Source of the DNA: Thermococcus sp. EP1
Lineage (GTDB): Archaea > Methanobacteriota_B > Thermococci > Thermococcales > Thermococcaceae
Direction: 5' to 3'
DNA: 64,000 nt
Assembly: GCF_001317345.1 (NCBI RefSeq)
Contig: NZ_JXCG01000006.1
Span: forward strand, 109,936 to 173,935
Below, piece by piece: positions 47,211-57,070 of the stretch. Under the pieces are notes generated by a model. It did no database searches. It saw only the letters and a program-made list of their open reading frames with translations, and was not told where the DNA came from. Numbering within the stretch: position 1 is the stretch's first letter; every line of letters begins with the position of its first letter. The translations under genes and the position numbers were made by a program.

Positions 47211-48214
47211 AGGTTAGTGAGATAACTAAGGAGTTTAAACCGTATAGGGTTTTAGAGGGAGACTACAAGATTTGGCTCGATAAGAACGAAAATCCCTTTG
47301 ACATTCCAGCAGAGATTAAGGAAGAAATCCTTGAAGAGCTTAAAAATGTCCCTTTCAACCGCTATCCACACATCACAGCTGATCCTCTAAGGGAGAGGAT
47401 AGCCGAGTTTTTGGGGTTTGAAAAGGAAAACGTAATCGTTGGAAACGGGAGCGACGAACTGATAAGCCTAATTTTGAAGCTCTTTGAAGGTGACCACATA
47501 GTCATAAGCTCCCCGACCTTTGGGATGTATGATTTCTTTGCAAAGCTTGAAGGAATTAATTTAGTTGATGTGCCATTGGATGAGAGCTTTAAGCTCCAGA
47601 ATGTCGAGGACTACGCGGAAAATGCCAAGAGCATCTTTATCTGCTCTCCAAACAACCCTACGGGCAACACTCAAGAAAGGGAAAAGATAATAAGTGTCCT
47701 TGAAACTGGCGCTCCTGTGGTTTTAGATGAAGCATACATAGAGTTTGCAGAGAGCAGCAACGTTGATTTGGTCAGTGAGTATGATAATTTAATAGTTCTG
47801 AGAACATTCTCAAAGGCTTTTGGGCTTGCCGGGATTAGGGTTGGCTATGCAGTCGCAAGTAAAGAGATAATAGATTACCTTCACCGAATCAAAACTCCCT
47901 TTGCGCTGAACTCCCTTTCAATGAAGATAGCAGAACTTATGCTTGACCACTATGATTTAATTAGACGAAACATCAATTACATAATTAAAGAGCGCGAAAG
48001 GATTTACAAAGAGTTCAAAGACTATGCTTATCCAAGTGAGGCAAACTTTCTGCTTATGCGCTTGAATGCCTATGAATTCCTTCTTGATAGAGGCATTGTG
48101 GTGAGGAAGCTCGGTGGGAGATTAGATGGCCACATAAGAATTACTATTGGTAAGAAGGAGGAAAACGACGAGCTGATTAAAGTATTGAATGAGTTTTTGG
48201 AAGAAGATTACTGA
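47207..48214 (+). CDS. hisC: histidinol-phosphate aminotransferase
   Basis: 335 residues of fold-type I PLP enzymes. [12 protein letters not shown] at the start, [33 protein letters not shown] and the PLP lysine in [17 protein letters not shown]. It transaminates imidazole acetol phosphate with glutamate. GTG start with GGAGGAGAGG before it. Confidence 0.95.
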   Translation: MKVSEITKEFKPYRVLEGDYKIWLDKNENPFDIPAEIKEEILEELKNVPFNRYPHITADPLRERIAEFLGFEKENVIVGNGSDELISLILKLFEGDHIVISSPTFGMYDFFAKLEGINLVDVPLDESFKLQNVEDYAENAKSIFICSPNNPTGNTQEREKIISVLETGAPVVLDEAYIEFAESSNVDLVSEYDNLIVLRTFSKAFGLAGIRVGYAVASKEIIDYLHRIKTPFALNSLSMKIAELMLDHYDLIRRNINYIIKERERIYKEFKDYAYPSEANFLLMRLNAYEFLLDRGIVVRKLGGRLDGHIRITIGKKEENDELIKVLNEFLEEDY

Positions 48215-48250
48215 TTGCCTGCACGAGCTATAATTTAGGGGGGTTAACTG

Positions 48251-48991
48251 ATGAAGGAGCTAAAATGGGTGATTTTTGACGTTGACGGTGTTTTAATTGA
48301 CGTGAGCGAGAGCTACGACTTAGCAACAAAGTTCACAGTGGAATACTTCCTAAAAAAGCTCAACAAGAAAAAAGCGATTGACGTGGAAATTATAAGGAAG
48401 CTGAGGAGAAAAGGAGCATTTGGAGATGATTTTAAAGTCAGTGAAGCTTTAATAGCATTTGTTCTAAATGGTGAGGTAGAAGAGTTTGTTGAACGTTTTC
48501 CAGAAGGAGAAGGGATAAAATGGGTTAGGGAGAAGTTCGGGACTATTGTTGAGCCGGAAGAGATTGAAAAAATTTTCAACACCTTTTATCTTGGTGAGTA
48601 TTATAAAGAGAGACCTTTTGATTTTGATGGCCTATGGAAGAAAGAGAAACCGATAGTTAAGAGAAAGCTCCTAGAAAGAGCAAGTGAAAAGTTTAATCTT
48701 GGCGTTATAACTGGAAGGAGTAGACTTGAGCTTAAATTAGCCGAAGAACTCATTGGCTTTCACTTTGAAAGTGCGGTTACAAGAGAGCTTTATATTAAAC
48801 CAGATCCAAAAGCTCTTTGGCATCTGGTTAGAGGAGAAAATGGAGTTTATATTGGTGATACGGTAAACGATGGCCTTTTGGTGGAGAACTACAAAAAGGA
48901 ATACGGAAAGGATTTTGAGTTTATGATGATTAGCAGGGATGCCAAAGACGTGAATAATGCTATAGAAGAGCTACTAGAGAAGCGGATGTGA
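48251..48991 (+). CDS. HAD phosphatase, probable histidinol-phosphatase
   Basis: 246 residues. HAD motif I IFDVDGVLIDVSESY, motif II GVITGRSRLELKLAEE, motif III KPDPKALW and motif IV VYIGDTVNDGLLV, with a large helical cap. It belongs to the subfamily IA group found in his clusters. A histidinol-phosphatase of the same DDDD superfamily is known from Thermococcus onnurineus, and no other phosphatase is present in the operon, so it probably supplies the missing step. It is 36 bp from hisC, preceded by GGGGGG. Confidence 0.8.
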   Translation: MKELKWVIFDVDGVLIDVSESYDLATKFTVEYFLKKLNKKKAIDVEIIRKLRRKGAFGDDFKVSEALIAFVLNGEVEEFVERFPEGEGIKWVREKFGTIVEPEEIEKIFNTFYLGEYYKERPFDFDGLWKKEKPIVKRKLLERASEKFNLGVITGRSRLELKLAEELIGFHFESAVTRELYIKPDPKALWHLVRGENGVYIGDTVNDGLLVENYKKEYGKDFEFMMISRDAKDVNNAIEELLEKRM

Positions 48992-49248
48992 AGTGTTCTA
49001 CCAATAGCTACAGTTCACTGATGTTTTTGCATAAATATCCTTCATTTTTTACTACGTGAAATCCTTATCCCTTAGAGTAGAGGAGAGCAGATTTTTAATT
49101 GCAATATTTAATAGTTTTAAATAATTGGCACTTTATCAAGATATTGCACAGACATTTCTATAATATTGTCAAAAATTCAAAAGCATTTTGAAAAATATTA
49201 TAAGTTATGGCAAAATGCCACCATTAAGTTGATACTGGGTGATGAGTC

Positions 49249-50049
49249 ATGAGAATAGCAGTGATAGGCGCTGGAACTATAGGAAGTGCCGTTGCAAAGG
49301 CATTGGCTGAAGAGGGGTATAATGTAATTGTGACAAGGAGAAAGATTGAAAAAGTGAAATGGCTTGAGGAATATGGAGTTAAAATCTCAAATAATAATAA
49401 AGCTATTGCCGAAAAGGCAGATGTAATTATTCTCACAGTAAAACCAAACAAGGTCAAAAAAGTTCTTGAAGAAATAAATCCTGCTGTTGAAGGGAAAATT
49501 CTCATTTCATTTGCCGCGGGGCTCTCACTAAACTTTCTAAAGAGGCTAACAGGTGCAAAACTTGTGAGAGCAATGCCAAATATAGCAATTCTTGTGAAAG
49601 AGTCTTTTACCGCATATACAGCAGATGATTTAGATAGAAAAGAAATTGAACTTGTTGAGAAAATATTTGGTGCTTTTGGTAGGTGTGTTAGAGTTGACGA
49701 AGAGTATATGGATGCTATAACCGGATTGAGTGGTTCTGGACCAGCCTATGCCTCAGTGTTCCTTGAGTCATTGATATACGGGGGGCTAAAAGTAGGTCTC
49801 CCAAGAGATATTGCACTTTTAGCGGCTGCTCAGACACTCTTAGGTACAGCAAAACTTTTGCTTGAAACTAGCTTCCATCCAGCCCAAATAAGAGATATGG
49901 TGATAACTCCAGGAGGGACTACAATAGATGGCATCTTTGAGCTTGAGGAGGGCAAGCTCAGGACGGCGATGATGAAAGCCGTGGATGCTGCAACGAAGAA
50001 ATCAAAGATTCTGTCGCTTGAGATTGGAAAAAGTGAGAGAGTGTCATAA
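49249..50049 (+). CDS. proC: pyrroline-5-carboxylate reductase
   Basis: 266 residues. NAD(P)H motif VIGAGTIGSAVAKALAEEG, then VRAMPNIAILVKES and the family signature SGSGPAYASVFLESLIYGGLKVGL plus PGGTTIDGIFELEEG. It makes proline from P5C. TATA ATATTATAAG (about 49196-49205) and GGGTGATGA lie upstream. The preceding 257 bp holds no other gene. It may counterbalance the proline-oxidising complexes at 22-28 kb. Confidence 0.95.
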   Translation: MRIAVIGAGTIGSAVAKALAEEGYNVIVTRRKIEKVKWLEEYGVKISNNNKAIAEKADVIILTVKPNKVKKVLEEINPAVEGKILISFAAGLSLNFLKRLTGAKLVRAMPNIAILVKESFTAYTADDLDRKEIELVEKIFGAFGRCVRVDEEYMDAITGLSGSGPAYASVFLESLIYGGLKVGLPRDIALLAAAQTLLGTAKLLLETSFHPAQIRDMVITPGGTTIDGIFELEEGKLRTAMMKAVDAATKKSKILSLEIGKSERVS

Positions 50050-53000
50050 CATCCTCCAAAGGTTGGGTAGGAAAAGAGTATTCTCCTTTAGTCTCTCTTT
50101 TCTCAGTATAAATCGTATTTTCTCCTCAAACGTCTTGCCTTCCCGCGTAGCCGGAGTCTCAATCGCTGGATGGTGGATGAGAACACCAGGAGCTTCGAAT
50201 GGGCCATCTTTAACTATCACAGGTATCTCAATGTATTTGCTATCCCCAAGGAAAACCTTGTAAAGTGGGGACTCTACTAATCTTAAGTCTTTCCAGTCGG
50301 GAGAATAAACTGGATACATTGAGGAAACGAGAAGTATGCTTGAATATGTTGCAAGGATATACTTAGGAGTCAACCTCTCAGTTAGGTAATGAGCTATTTG
50401 GTAAGTGTTTAAGCCATTGAATTCATCCTTGAAGAACTCTTTTGCCTTGGAAACCTCCTTCTCACTTCTTCCCTTCACGAGCTGATAAAGAGTGAGGAGC
50501 TCATCGTTAAATGAATCATCATCGAGCACCCTAAAGAACTCCTCTTTTGCTCTCTCTCCCTTTCCAGTGACCTCAACTTCGACTCCAAACTGCTTTGCCA
50601 GCCTCCACTTATCGAGTCGGTAAACAACGTAGGGAATTGGGAGTTCTATCGTTTTTTCCTCCCCAAATGATACTGTGAACGTTTCATGAACTGAAAAGCC
50701 AGAAGCATAAAGGATACGCTTTAATTTTGGCATGTAATCTCTCAAAAACCGCTCTAGGGGTATCTTAGTCTTTTCTCTTGGCATCCCTGCGAAAATCGTA
50801 AAGAGTACATCCCCCGAGTGCATCGGGAGCAAAACATGAAACTTACGGTTAGTTAGCACATTGGCTATGAAGTTCTTTGCGCGGTGAAACTCGATGCTTT
50901 GACCATTCTCTTGGTTTGCAAAGCCTACAAAAACAACGTGCTTAAGCTGTTTTTCTTTTCCCCTCATTCTCTTAATCACTTGGCGGAAAAGTTCCACTTT
51001 ATAGGCTCTGTCCTCATAGTTATGTCCCTTGTAGGGAGGAAGAACTATCAAAATCTCATGGTTCTCAAGATTGCTCCCAAAGGCAAGGGTTGACGTCCCA
51101 GCAACGTTGGCATCTAAATCAATAAGCTTATCTACAGTGCCCGAGTGAATTGCTACGGTTTTGTATCCTTTCTCGCTCAAGTATTTTGCCAAGTCCTCCA
51201 CATAAACCTTGTTGTCGATGTAAAATATCACCTTATTTTGTTTCAGGTGCTCCCAAAGGTTGACCTTCCCATGCTTCCAAAGCAAAGTGCTCAAATCTCT
51301 GAGAAGTCTTTCCCAATCCGGTAGATATCCCTCAAAGTAGAAGCCAAGAGCATAGAAGTTAAGAGGAAAGTCAAGGAGTCGCCTGTAGTAAGCAAAGTTT
51401 AGGGTCCCCACCTTGAATGACTCCACGATTTCTCCCTGAATTTCTCCTTTCGGGGAAATGTATGTCATTAAGGGAGTATAAACCTCTCCTTCTTTGCTTA
51501 TGTGCTCCTCAAAGGCTTTCTTAACGAGTTTAGCACAAGTTAGGGAGGCATCAGTAATGATGACCTTCTTCAATTTTGAATTCTTCTTTCTTTTACTGAA
51601 CTGTCTTAAAAAGCCCAAAATGGCTTCGATGGCTGGTGCCCCAGAATTAATGAACTCATCAAAGATAACAAAGTCAGCTTTTGCCAAGATTTTTGGTGTC
51701 CCCGAGTGGACGAAATAGGAGAAAGCTTGGGACGTTGCGAGGATTACGTTAGTCTCATCGTTTAAAGCCTCTAAGAGTTTTCTTGTTGCTGATTTAGAAT
51801 CCTCGTCGAACCGGGGTACCTCATAAAATGTGTCCACCTTTTCCAACTCAACCTCCCAATCAGAGAACGTCTTAGATATTTTTATAGAATCTCCCAAAGC
51901 TTTTCTCAAGTTCTTCTCGAGCTCGATTAGAATCCTCTTCCTCGGAGCCACGAAGAGAACCTTTAATTTCTCATTATATGAGTGAAGCATCTTAATGTGG
52001 TTGCTGAGGGTCCAGTTTTTTCCTATCCCTTGATCTGATGCGTTTATAACCACATCGTAATCTCTATTTAAGAGTTCCTTGAATTTCTCTGCGTGCTCAT
52101 TTCTTATTCTCTCGATGTCCGTGAACTTAAAGTCCACATCCACCTTCCAGAAGCGCGTTTCTCTAAATGCCTTGTGGTGCTTAAGGCGAATCTCAACTTT
52201 CTTACTATCATCAACTAGGTAGTAGCCATCCTCTCGGTGGGTTATGTAACCCCTCGTTGACTTTAGGTGTTCAAGCAGAAGTACTCTTTCCTTCTTTCCA
52301 ATTCCAAGGGGTGTTGCTTTCTCCGCTATTGTGAGGATTATGTTCTCCCACTCCCTGAGGGCCTCGTAGTTTTCCAATGTAAGAGCAGAGTAGCCCTGTG
52401 GAAAAGCAGCAACTGCTTTTATTGGAAAAACATCTATGAGAGTAGCGTATCTCAGCACTTTCATGTACTTCATAAGCACTGAGAATAGTCCTTTGTAGTT
52501 CCAAATGGGTAGATGGTTAATCCTATGCAAGAGTTCCTCTCTATTGTAAAAGTCAAAATTCAGCTGCCAAACCACACTCGTTAAATCCCTCTCAAAGAAG
52601 CCCATGTAGGTCTTAAAATCGCCGACTGCTTTTATGCTCTCTCCTTCGATGATAATGAAGTCGGGGTATAGTTTGGCCACCTTTGGTTGGAGTAGAAAAT
52701 CACCATTGCTCCATTCGAGAAGTTCCCTGCCTACTTCATGTCCAAGCCTAAGGAGAGCTACTATGTTTCTTTTGTCAACTTCACTTAGAGCTTTTCTAAT
52801 ATCATCTTCCCCGAATTTTACTCTTCTCTCATGCTGAATGACGTTAAGATAAATCTCCAAAAAGCTCTCAAAGCCTTTGTTTAATTCTTCATTGACTATC
52901 TTGTTGTAATACTTGGTGTACTTAAGGGCGAGCTCTTTGTATTGATTTTTCTCTTCATCATCGAGATCAAAGAACTCTTCCCAATCGTTTAACTGCTTAA

Positions 53001-53100
53001 TCATGTATCCCCTTTGTGTCTCCGCTATTCCTGCATTCACCCCAATTTCAAAAGCCTCCCCGTAGAGGGTAGAAATGAGTTTAATACTCTCACTATTCAT
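50044..53100 (-). CDS. putative PD-(D/E)XK nuclease-SF2 helicase fusion
   Basis: 1018 residues, family not recognised. N-terminal part: P146-D147 in LYPDFIIIEGE and D161-x-K163 in AVGDFKTY fit a PD-(D/E)XK nuclease core. Helicase part: motif I-like ASDQGIGKNWT (354-364; Asn replaces the usual Thr/Ser), motif II FDEFI (480-484), motif III-like TDAS (516-519), motif IV region FYIDNKVYVEDLA, motif V-like GTSTLAFGSNLENHEILI and motif VI-like QVIKRMRG (707-714). About 270 further residues have no known domain. It overlaps the upstream gene by 8 bp. It could be a defence, repair or mobile-element function; none is proven. Confidence 0.65.
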   Translation of the reverse strand: MNSESIKLISTLYGEAFEIGVNAGIAETQRGYMIKQLNDWEEFFDLDDEEKNQYKELALKYTKYYNKIVNEELNKGFESFLEIYLNVIQHERRVKFGEDDIRKALSEVDKRNIVALLRLGHEVGRELLEWSNGDFLLQPKVAKLYPDFIIIEGESIKAVGDFKTYMGFFERDLTSVVWQLNFDFYNREELLHRINHLPIWNYKGLFSVLMKYMKVLRYATLIDVFPIKAVAAFPQGYSALTLENYEALREWENIILTIAEKATPLGIGKKERVLLLEHLKSTRGYITHREDGYYLVDDSKKVEIRLKHHKAFRETRFWKVDVDFKFTDIERIRNEHAEKFKELLNRDYDVVINASDQGIGKNWTLSNHIKMLHSYNEKLKVLFVAPRKRILIELEKNLRKALGDSIKISKTFSDWEVELEKVDTFYEVPRFDEDSKSATRKLLEALNDETNVILATSQAFSYFVHSGTPKILAKADFVIFDEFINSGAPAIEAILGFLRQFSKRKKNSKLKKVIITDASLTCAKLVKKAFEEHISKEGEVYTPLMTYISPKGEIQGEIVESFKVGTLNFAYYRRLLDFPLNFYALGFYFEGYLPDWERLLRDLSTLLWKHGKVNLWEHLKQNKVIFYIDNKVYVEDLAKYLSEKGYKTVAIHSGTVDKLIDLDANVAGTSTLAFGSNLENHEILIVLPPYKGHNYEDRAYKVELFRQVIKRMRGKEKQLKHVVFVGFANQENGQSIEFHRAKNFIANVLTNRKFHVLLPMHSGDVLFTIFAGMPREKTKIPLERFLRDYMPKLKRILYASGFSVHETFTVSFGEEKTIELPIPYVVYRLDKWRLAKQFGVEVEVTGKGERAKEEFFRVLDDDSFNDELLTLYQLVKGRSEKEVSKAKEFFKDEFNGLNTYQIAHYLTERLTPKYILATYSSILLVSSMYPVYSPDWKDLRLVESPLYKVFLGDSKYIEIPVIVKDGPFEAPGVLIHHPAIETPATREGKTFEEKIRFILRKERLKENTLFLPNLWRML

Positions 53101-55552
53101 TATCCTTCGCCCCCAAGAGCAATAGTGAGGGTCTCATAATCCTTCTAACTGGATCTGGATAGGGTGTGTGAAAGAGCCTTTTTATTCCAACGAAGCTGGC
53201 TCCTCCTTTCTCATCCTCGAACGTTAAGAGTGGATAAATTTCTTCCTCCGGAAGCTCCCTTTCTAGAGAAAACACCATGACAGGCCTTCTGTATGTTATT
53301 TTTTCATTGCTTTTCTTACTTATGAACACTTTACCTTTGATTCCAAAATTAAAGTCTGCTATTACACCATCGTAGTTTGTCGATGTCAGTGCGGATTTTA
53401 ATCTCTCTTTGTGAAGCTTATCTGCATCAAGGACTAAGCTGTCCATATCAAAGAAAAGAACGTCCTTGTTCTTGGTGTCCTTTAAGATGCTCTCGTATTC
53501 ACGGGGGTGGTTCTTCAGGTTTTGAATGCTTAATAAAACAAGTCCTTCTTTTTTGTACTCTTTTATTAGCTTATCGAGCATTTTAACGACGTTGCTAGAG
53601 CTCTTCATATCTCCAAGGGGATTATCCTTGTAAGCCACATGCTTTATTAGTTGAGCCCTGACGTTTTTCCCAATCTCTGTCAGCCCATATCTGACAACTC
53701 TAATAATCCGTATGAACTTTGCCTGTCTCCCTTTACTCTCGAGGCTCTGATTTATGATAGAGATGGCGTAAATGTTCGTCATGACTTTCTTGCCGTTAAC
53801 ACTTATAGAATAGCCTGTTGTTGATGTATTTTTAAATGAATACGCCATCAGTAAGCTCTCCGAAGTTGAGAGGAGCCTATAAATCCCTTGGAGGCTTCTA
53901 TTTAAGTCCTTACCCTCAGCCGCTGAAAGAACTTCTTCCAATCCATAATACTTAATTGTTCCTTTTCCTGTTTGATGCCTGGCAACTATCCCTATTTTTC
54001 CGTTTTCAAAGTTATAAAGTGCCACTTGCTCTAATCCGAGCTTTTGTAAAATCGCCCCTATTTCCTCCGAGATCCACTTCTGTTTTGGCGTACGATAGTA
54101 GTATTTCTTCATATTCTGCACGTTTATCCTAGCCCTCATGTTGTGGACTTCAGAAAATTCATGATCCATTGCCTCTACTCCATCCAAAAGATGATAATAA
54201 TAGTCGTGGAAGATTGTGTTGCTCGTGATACTCTTCTTCCGGATGTTGTTTAAAAAGACAAGATTGTATCCACGCTTAAACTCATTAAACGGGGAGCTTA
54301 AAGAAAATTCGCCTTTGAGCATGCCATAAATTATCACAGAATCAAAGGTAGCCTTTAATAGATTCACGATTTCAAGACTCTGTCTTTTCCTTGATGATTC
54401 ATCCCGAATGTTGTACTTGATGATTTTTTTGAATATTCTAACTTTTTTAGGGAGGTAGCAAGAGTTCGCAAAGAGCTGGGCAATGAATCCCTCAAGCCCC
54501 TTGAACTCCTCTTCTCCGATCGATCCTAAGATAACCCAAGCTTCTTCCACTCTGTTCACCTTGGAGGGAGTTATCTCGACAACTATTTTTCTATCGCTCC
54601 TCCCCTTTTTCTCCACTCCAAGACCCTTTACCTCACTCTCCCCTATCTCCTCTCTTTCAACCGCTTCTCTCAAGAGCTTGCTCACTTCTGCCATTACTCT
54701 CTCCTTACTATCAAAAAGCTTCTCGTAGTCTTCAAGCTCAAGCCACTGCAGGTGTAGTTCTTTTAAAAACTCAATCACTCTCTCATTGTCCTTGTGTCTG
54801 AGTAACTCGAGCAGAACGTTCCTCTCCTTGTCCCACCCTTCACCGTAGGGTGGAACTGAATAGTACTTCTCAAATTCTTCTCTATCTGGCAGAAGAGACA
54901 ATTTAATGCTATTTTCTCTTAGTATGCCTGGAAATGAAGGAAAACTTTTTCCCTCATAGTTATAGTCTTCAAACTCTGCAAATCTTTCCTTAATCTTCTT
55001 GTATTTTTTTGCAAGGTCTTCTCTTCTATCCTTTAGGATGTCTTTCATTAAGGTGTATGTCTCAACGAGCTTTTTATAAGTTTCATTACTAAATGAAGGA
55101 ATCAAAATATTTTCATAGTAGAGCTTCGCAACATCCCAAGCAGATTCTCCTTTTATGAGAACCCCAGCACTCCCTCCAAAAACAATATCCCCTCGCGTGA
55201 TATTAAGTGTTACTTTTGGAGGATCAATGTCTCCAATTCTCTCCCCTACACTGTATAATTCCAATTTCTCCAAAAGAACTGCTTCTTTCTTTTTCAAAAG
55301 GATCTCCCACATCTTTCTCGCAAGTTTGTAGTTTTCTCTTAAGAGGGATTCCTTGAAGGCTCTAATGTACTCCATATTAGGAGCCCTTTCGCGAAAGTAC
55401 TTCCGTATCTCCCGTGTTATGTGTTTATAGAACTTTGATGAGAAACTCACAGGGGCAAAGGACACCCCATCATTGAGATACCACTCAAAGAGATCGAGAA
55501 TTAACTCCTCAAATTCTGAAGGTTCGAGTTCTTTCTCGAACAACCTAACCAT
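53093..55552 (-). CDS. large protein of unknown family, partner of nuclease-helicase
   Basis: 819 residues. I recognise no domain. The first 330 residues are charged and helical. Residues about 330-620 are mixed, with GLEGFIAQLFANSCYLP and GLEQVALYNFENGKIGIVA. Near the C-terminus KDVLFFDMDSLVLDADKL and YDGVIADFNFGIKGK are acidic strand-turn motifs that could form a metal site. GGAGTT lies eight bases before the ATG. Gene overlap means both proteins are probably made together at fixed ratio. Confidence 0.6.
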   Translation of the reverse strand: MVRLFEKELEPSEFEELILDLFEWYLNDGVSFAPVSFSSKFYKHITREIRKYFRERAPNMEYIRAFKESLLRENYKLARKMWEILLKKKEAVLLEKLELYSVGERIGDIDPPKVTLNITRGDIVFGGSAGVLIKGESAWDVAKLYYENILIPSFSNETYKKLVETYTLMKDILKDRREDLAKKYKKIKERFAEFEDYNYEGKSFPSFPGILRENSIKLSLLPDREEFEKYYSVPPYGEGWDKERNVLLELLRHKDNERVIEFLKELHLQWLELEDYEKLFDSKERVMAEVSKLLREAVEREEIGESEVKGLGVEKKGRSDRKIVVEITPSKVNRVEEAWVILGSIGEEEFKGLEGFIAQLFANSCYLPKKVRIFKKIIKYNIRDESSRKRQSLEIVNLLKATFDSVIIYGMLKGEFSLSSPFNEFKRGYNLVFLNNIRKKSITSNTIFHDYYYHLLDGVEAMDHEFSEVHNMRARINVQNMKKYYYRTPKQKWISEEIGAILQKLGLEQVALYNFENGKIGIVARHQTGKGTIKYYGLEEVLSAAEGKDLNRSLQGIYRLLSTSESLLMAYSFKNTSTTGYSISVNGKKVMTNIYAISIINQSLESKGRQAKFIRIIRVVRYGLTEIGKNVRAQLIKHVAYKDNPLGDMKSSSNVVKMLDKLIKEYKKEGLVLLSIQNLKNHPREYESILKDTKNKDVLFFDMDSLVLDADKLHKERLKSALTSTNYDGVIADFNFGIKGKVFISKKSNEKITYRRPVMVFSLERELPEEEIYPLLTFEDEKGGASFVGIKRLFHTPYPDPVRRIMRPSLLLLGAKDNE

Positions 55553-55602
55553 AGTATCAACTCCGAACGTTAGTAGCTCATCACTTTGGATAATACAAAA
55601 AA

Positions 55603-55612
55603 GTATTTAAAT
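55603..55612 (-). promoter_or_regulatory. TATA box of the two-gene nuclease-helicase unit
   Basis: On the minus strand ATTTAAATAC about 50 bp before the start codon at 55552 predicts a 5' leader of about 25 nt. This gives the pair its own transcript, separate from the ubiD-family gene 105 bp upstream. Confidence 0.5.
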
Positions 55613-55657
55613 TTTGTTTGCATAAAATAAAATCACAATAGATAGGAACATAAAAAG

Positions 55658-56923
55658 TCAAATCCTCGCCCTCTCAAACTCTTCCTTTCTATTCAAAGGC
55701 TTTGTAGCATCAATGCCCCATTTGGTTGTAAACCCTTTCTCCCCAGAGGGATCAAGAGAAGACCCACGAGTTTTTGGAATAATAACTAAGTCCTTATCAG
55801 CTTGGAATCTTGTAGCTATTGCCCACTCTATGTCTCTGTCATCATAAATATCAATATCCTCGTCCACAACCACCACATGTTTTAGACTTGGATGACCAGA
55901 GAATGCAGCTAAAATAGCATTTTTCCCATCGCCATCGTGCTGCTTTGTGATGCTTACAACTGCATGGAGCCACATTGCTCCTCCCTCTGTGAGTCTTACC
56001 CCATGAACCTTTGGAACTACTTGCTTGACAGTTTTGTATATCTGAGGCTCCTTAGGAAGACCCATAAGCATGTAATGTTCATATCCACTTGAAAACAAAG
56101 CATGAAAAATCGGCTTTTCAACATGATACATTTTCTCAAATACTACTACTGGTTGTTCTCTAACTATATCATATGTCCCAGTTATATCGACAAAGGGACC
56201 TTCCTTGTCAAGTTCAGGAAGAATTTTTGCCTCAAAGACAAATTCACTCTCCACCGGGACAGGGATCCCATTCACCTCAACAACTTCTAAAGGTTTTCCA
56301 AAGGCCATTTCCCTCATCGCTGATGCTATGCTTAACTCGCTAACTCCATACTGTGGACTTGTAGCTGCGGCGAGTAATATATGGATAGGATTACCGACAA
56401 TTATCCTTACATCAAGCTCCTCGCCATGCTCTGCTTTTTCTTTCCACATCGCATAAAGATGTCTTGGAACGAGTCTTACCGTGGCAGTTTTCTCATCTCT
56501 TACCATTGTTCTGTGATACGAGAGATTTACAAAATCCTCATCCTTAGCTATGTAGATAGCCGAAGTAAAGTATTGACCACCATCTTTTGGGAAATAATGA
56601 GGCACAGGAAGATCTCTAAGTGAGAAGTCTTTTGTGGAATTCTTAAAGAACTCTGCCTCACTAACCTCTTTATAAGGCCTAGGACTATCCATTGCCTTCA
56701 TCATAAAATGAAGAAGTTCTGACCTCTTTATGCCTAGATACTTAGATATTCTCTCTCTAGTACTCCAAAGATTTCCTATAACCTCCCATCCATCCACATT
56801 CCTAAAAAGAATCGGCTGATCTTTGTGCCGAAGGAAATATTTGGTTATTTCAAATTTCTTATTAACTGGTTTATCAATAACTATCGTTTCATCTTGAAAT
56901 TGAGTAAGTATATCTCTGAGCAT
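55658..56923 (-). CDS. UbiD-family decarboxylase, probable anhydromevalonate phosphate decarboxylase
   Basis: 421 residues of Ubi[40 protein letters not shown] (with catalytic Glu-Arg region) and [17 protein letters not shown] near the end are family hallmarks of prenylated-FMN decarboxylases. In most archaea a UbiD homologue makes isopentenyl phosphate from trans-anhydromevalonate phosphate in the modified mevalonate pathway; the 420-residue size fits. No ubiX neighbour here. Confidence 0.8.
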   Translation of the reverse strand: MLRDILTQFQDETIVIDKPVNKKFEITKYFLRHKDQPILFRNVDGWEVIGNLWSTRERISKYLGIKRSELLHFMMKAMDSPRPYKEVSEAEFFKNSTKDFSLRDLPVPHYFPKDGGQYFTSAIYIAKDEDFVNLSYHRTMVRDEKTATVRLVPRHLYAMWKEKAEHGEELDVRIIVGNPIHILLAAATSPQYGVSELSIASAMREMAFGKPLEVVEVNGIPVPVESEFVFEAKILPELDKEGPFVDITGTYDIVREQPVVVFEKMYHVEKPIFHALFSSGYEHYMLMGLPKEPQIYKTVKQVVPKVHGVRLTEGGAMWLHAVVSITKQHDGDGKNAILAAFSGHPSLKHVVVVDEDIDIYDDRDIEWAIATRFQADKDLVIIPKTRGSSLDPSGEKGFTTKWGIDATKPLNRKEEFERARI

Positions 56924-57070
56924 CTGCTATCACCTTTTCAAAATTACCCTGAGCTTATGATAAACTTTTTGGAACATTTCATTTATTTCATACGTTTCTA
57001 TTGAATATTTTTCAGAAAGATAGAGAAAAACCTATAAAGGAGAATTCCCAAAAGTCCTATTTGAATTGCT

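Noticed and set aside
49207..49230. Tiny ORFs before proC: ATG CCA CCA TTA AGT TGA (Pro-Pro) and ATG GCA AAA TGC CAC CAT TAA (His-His), tempting as further leader peptides.
   Set aside because: The best TATA box (about 49196-49205) predicts transcription start near 49225, after both ATGs, and neither has a ribosome site.
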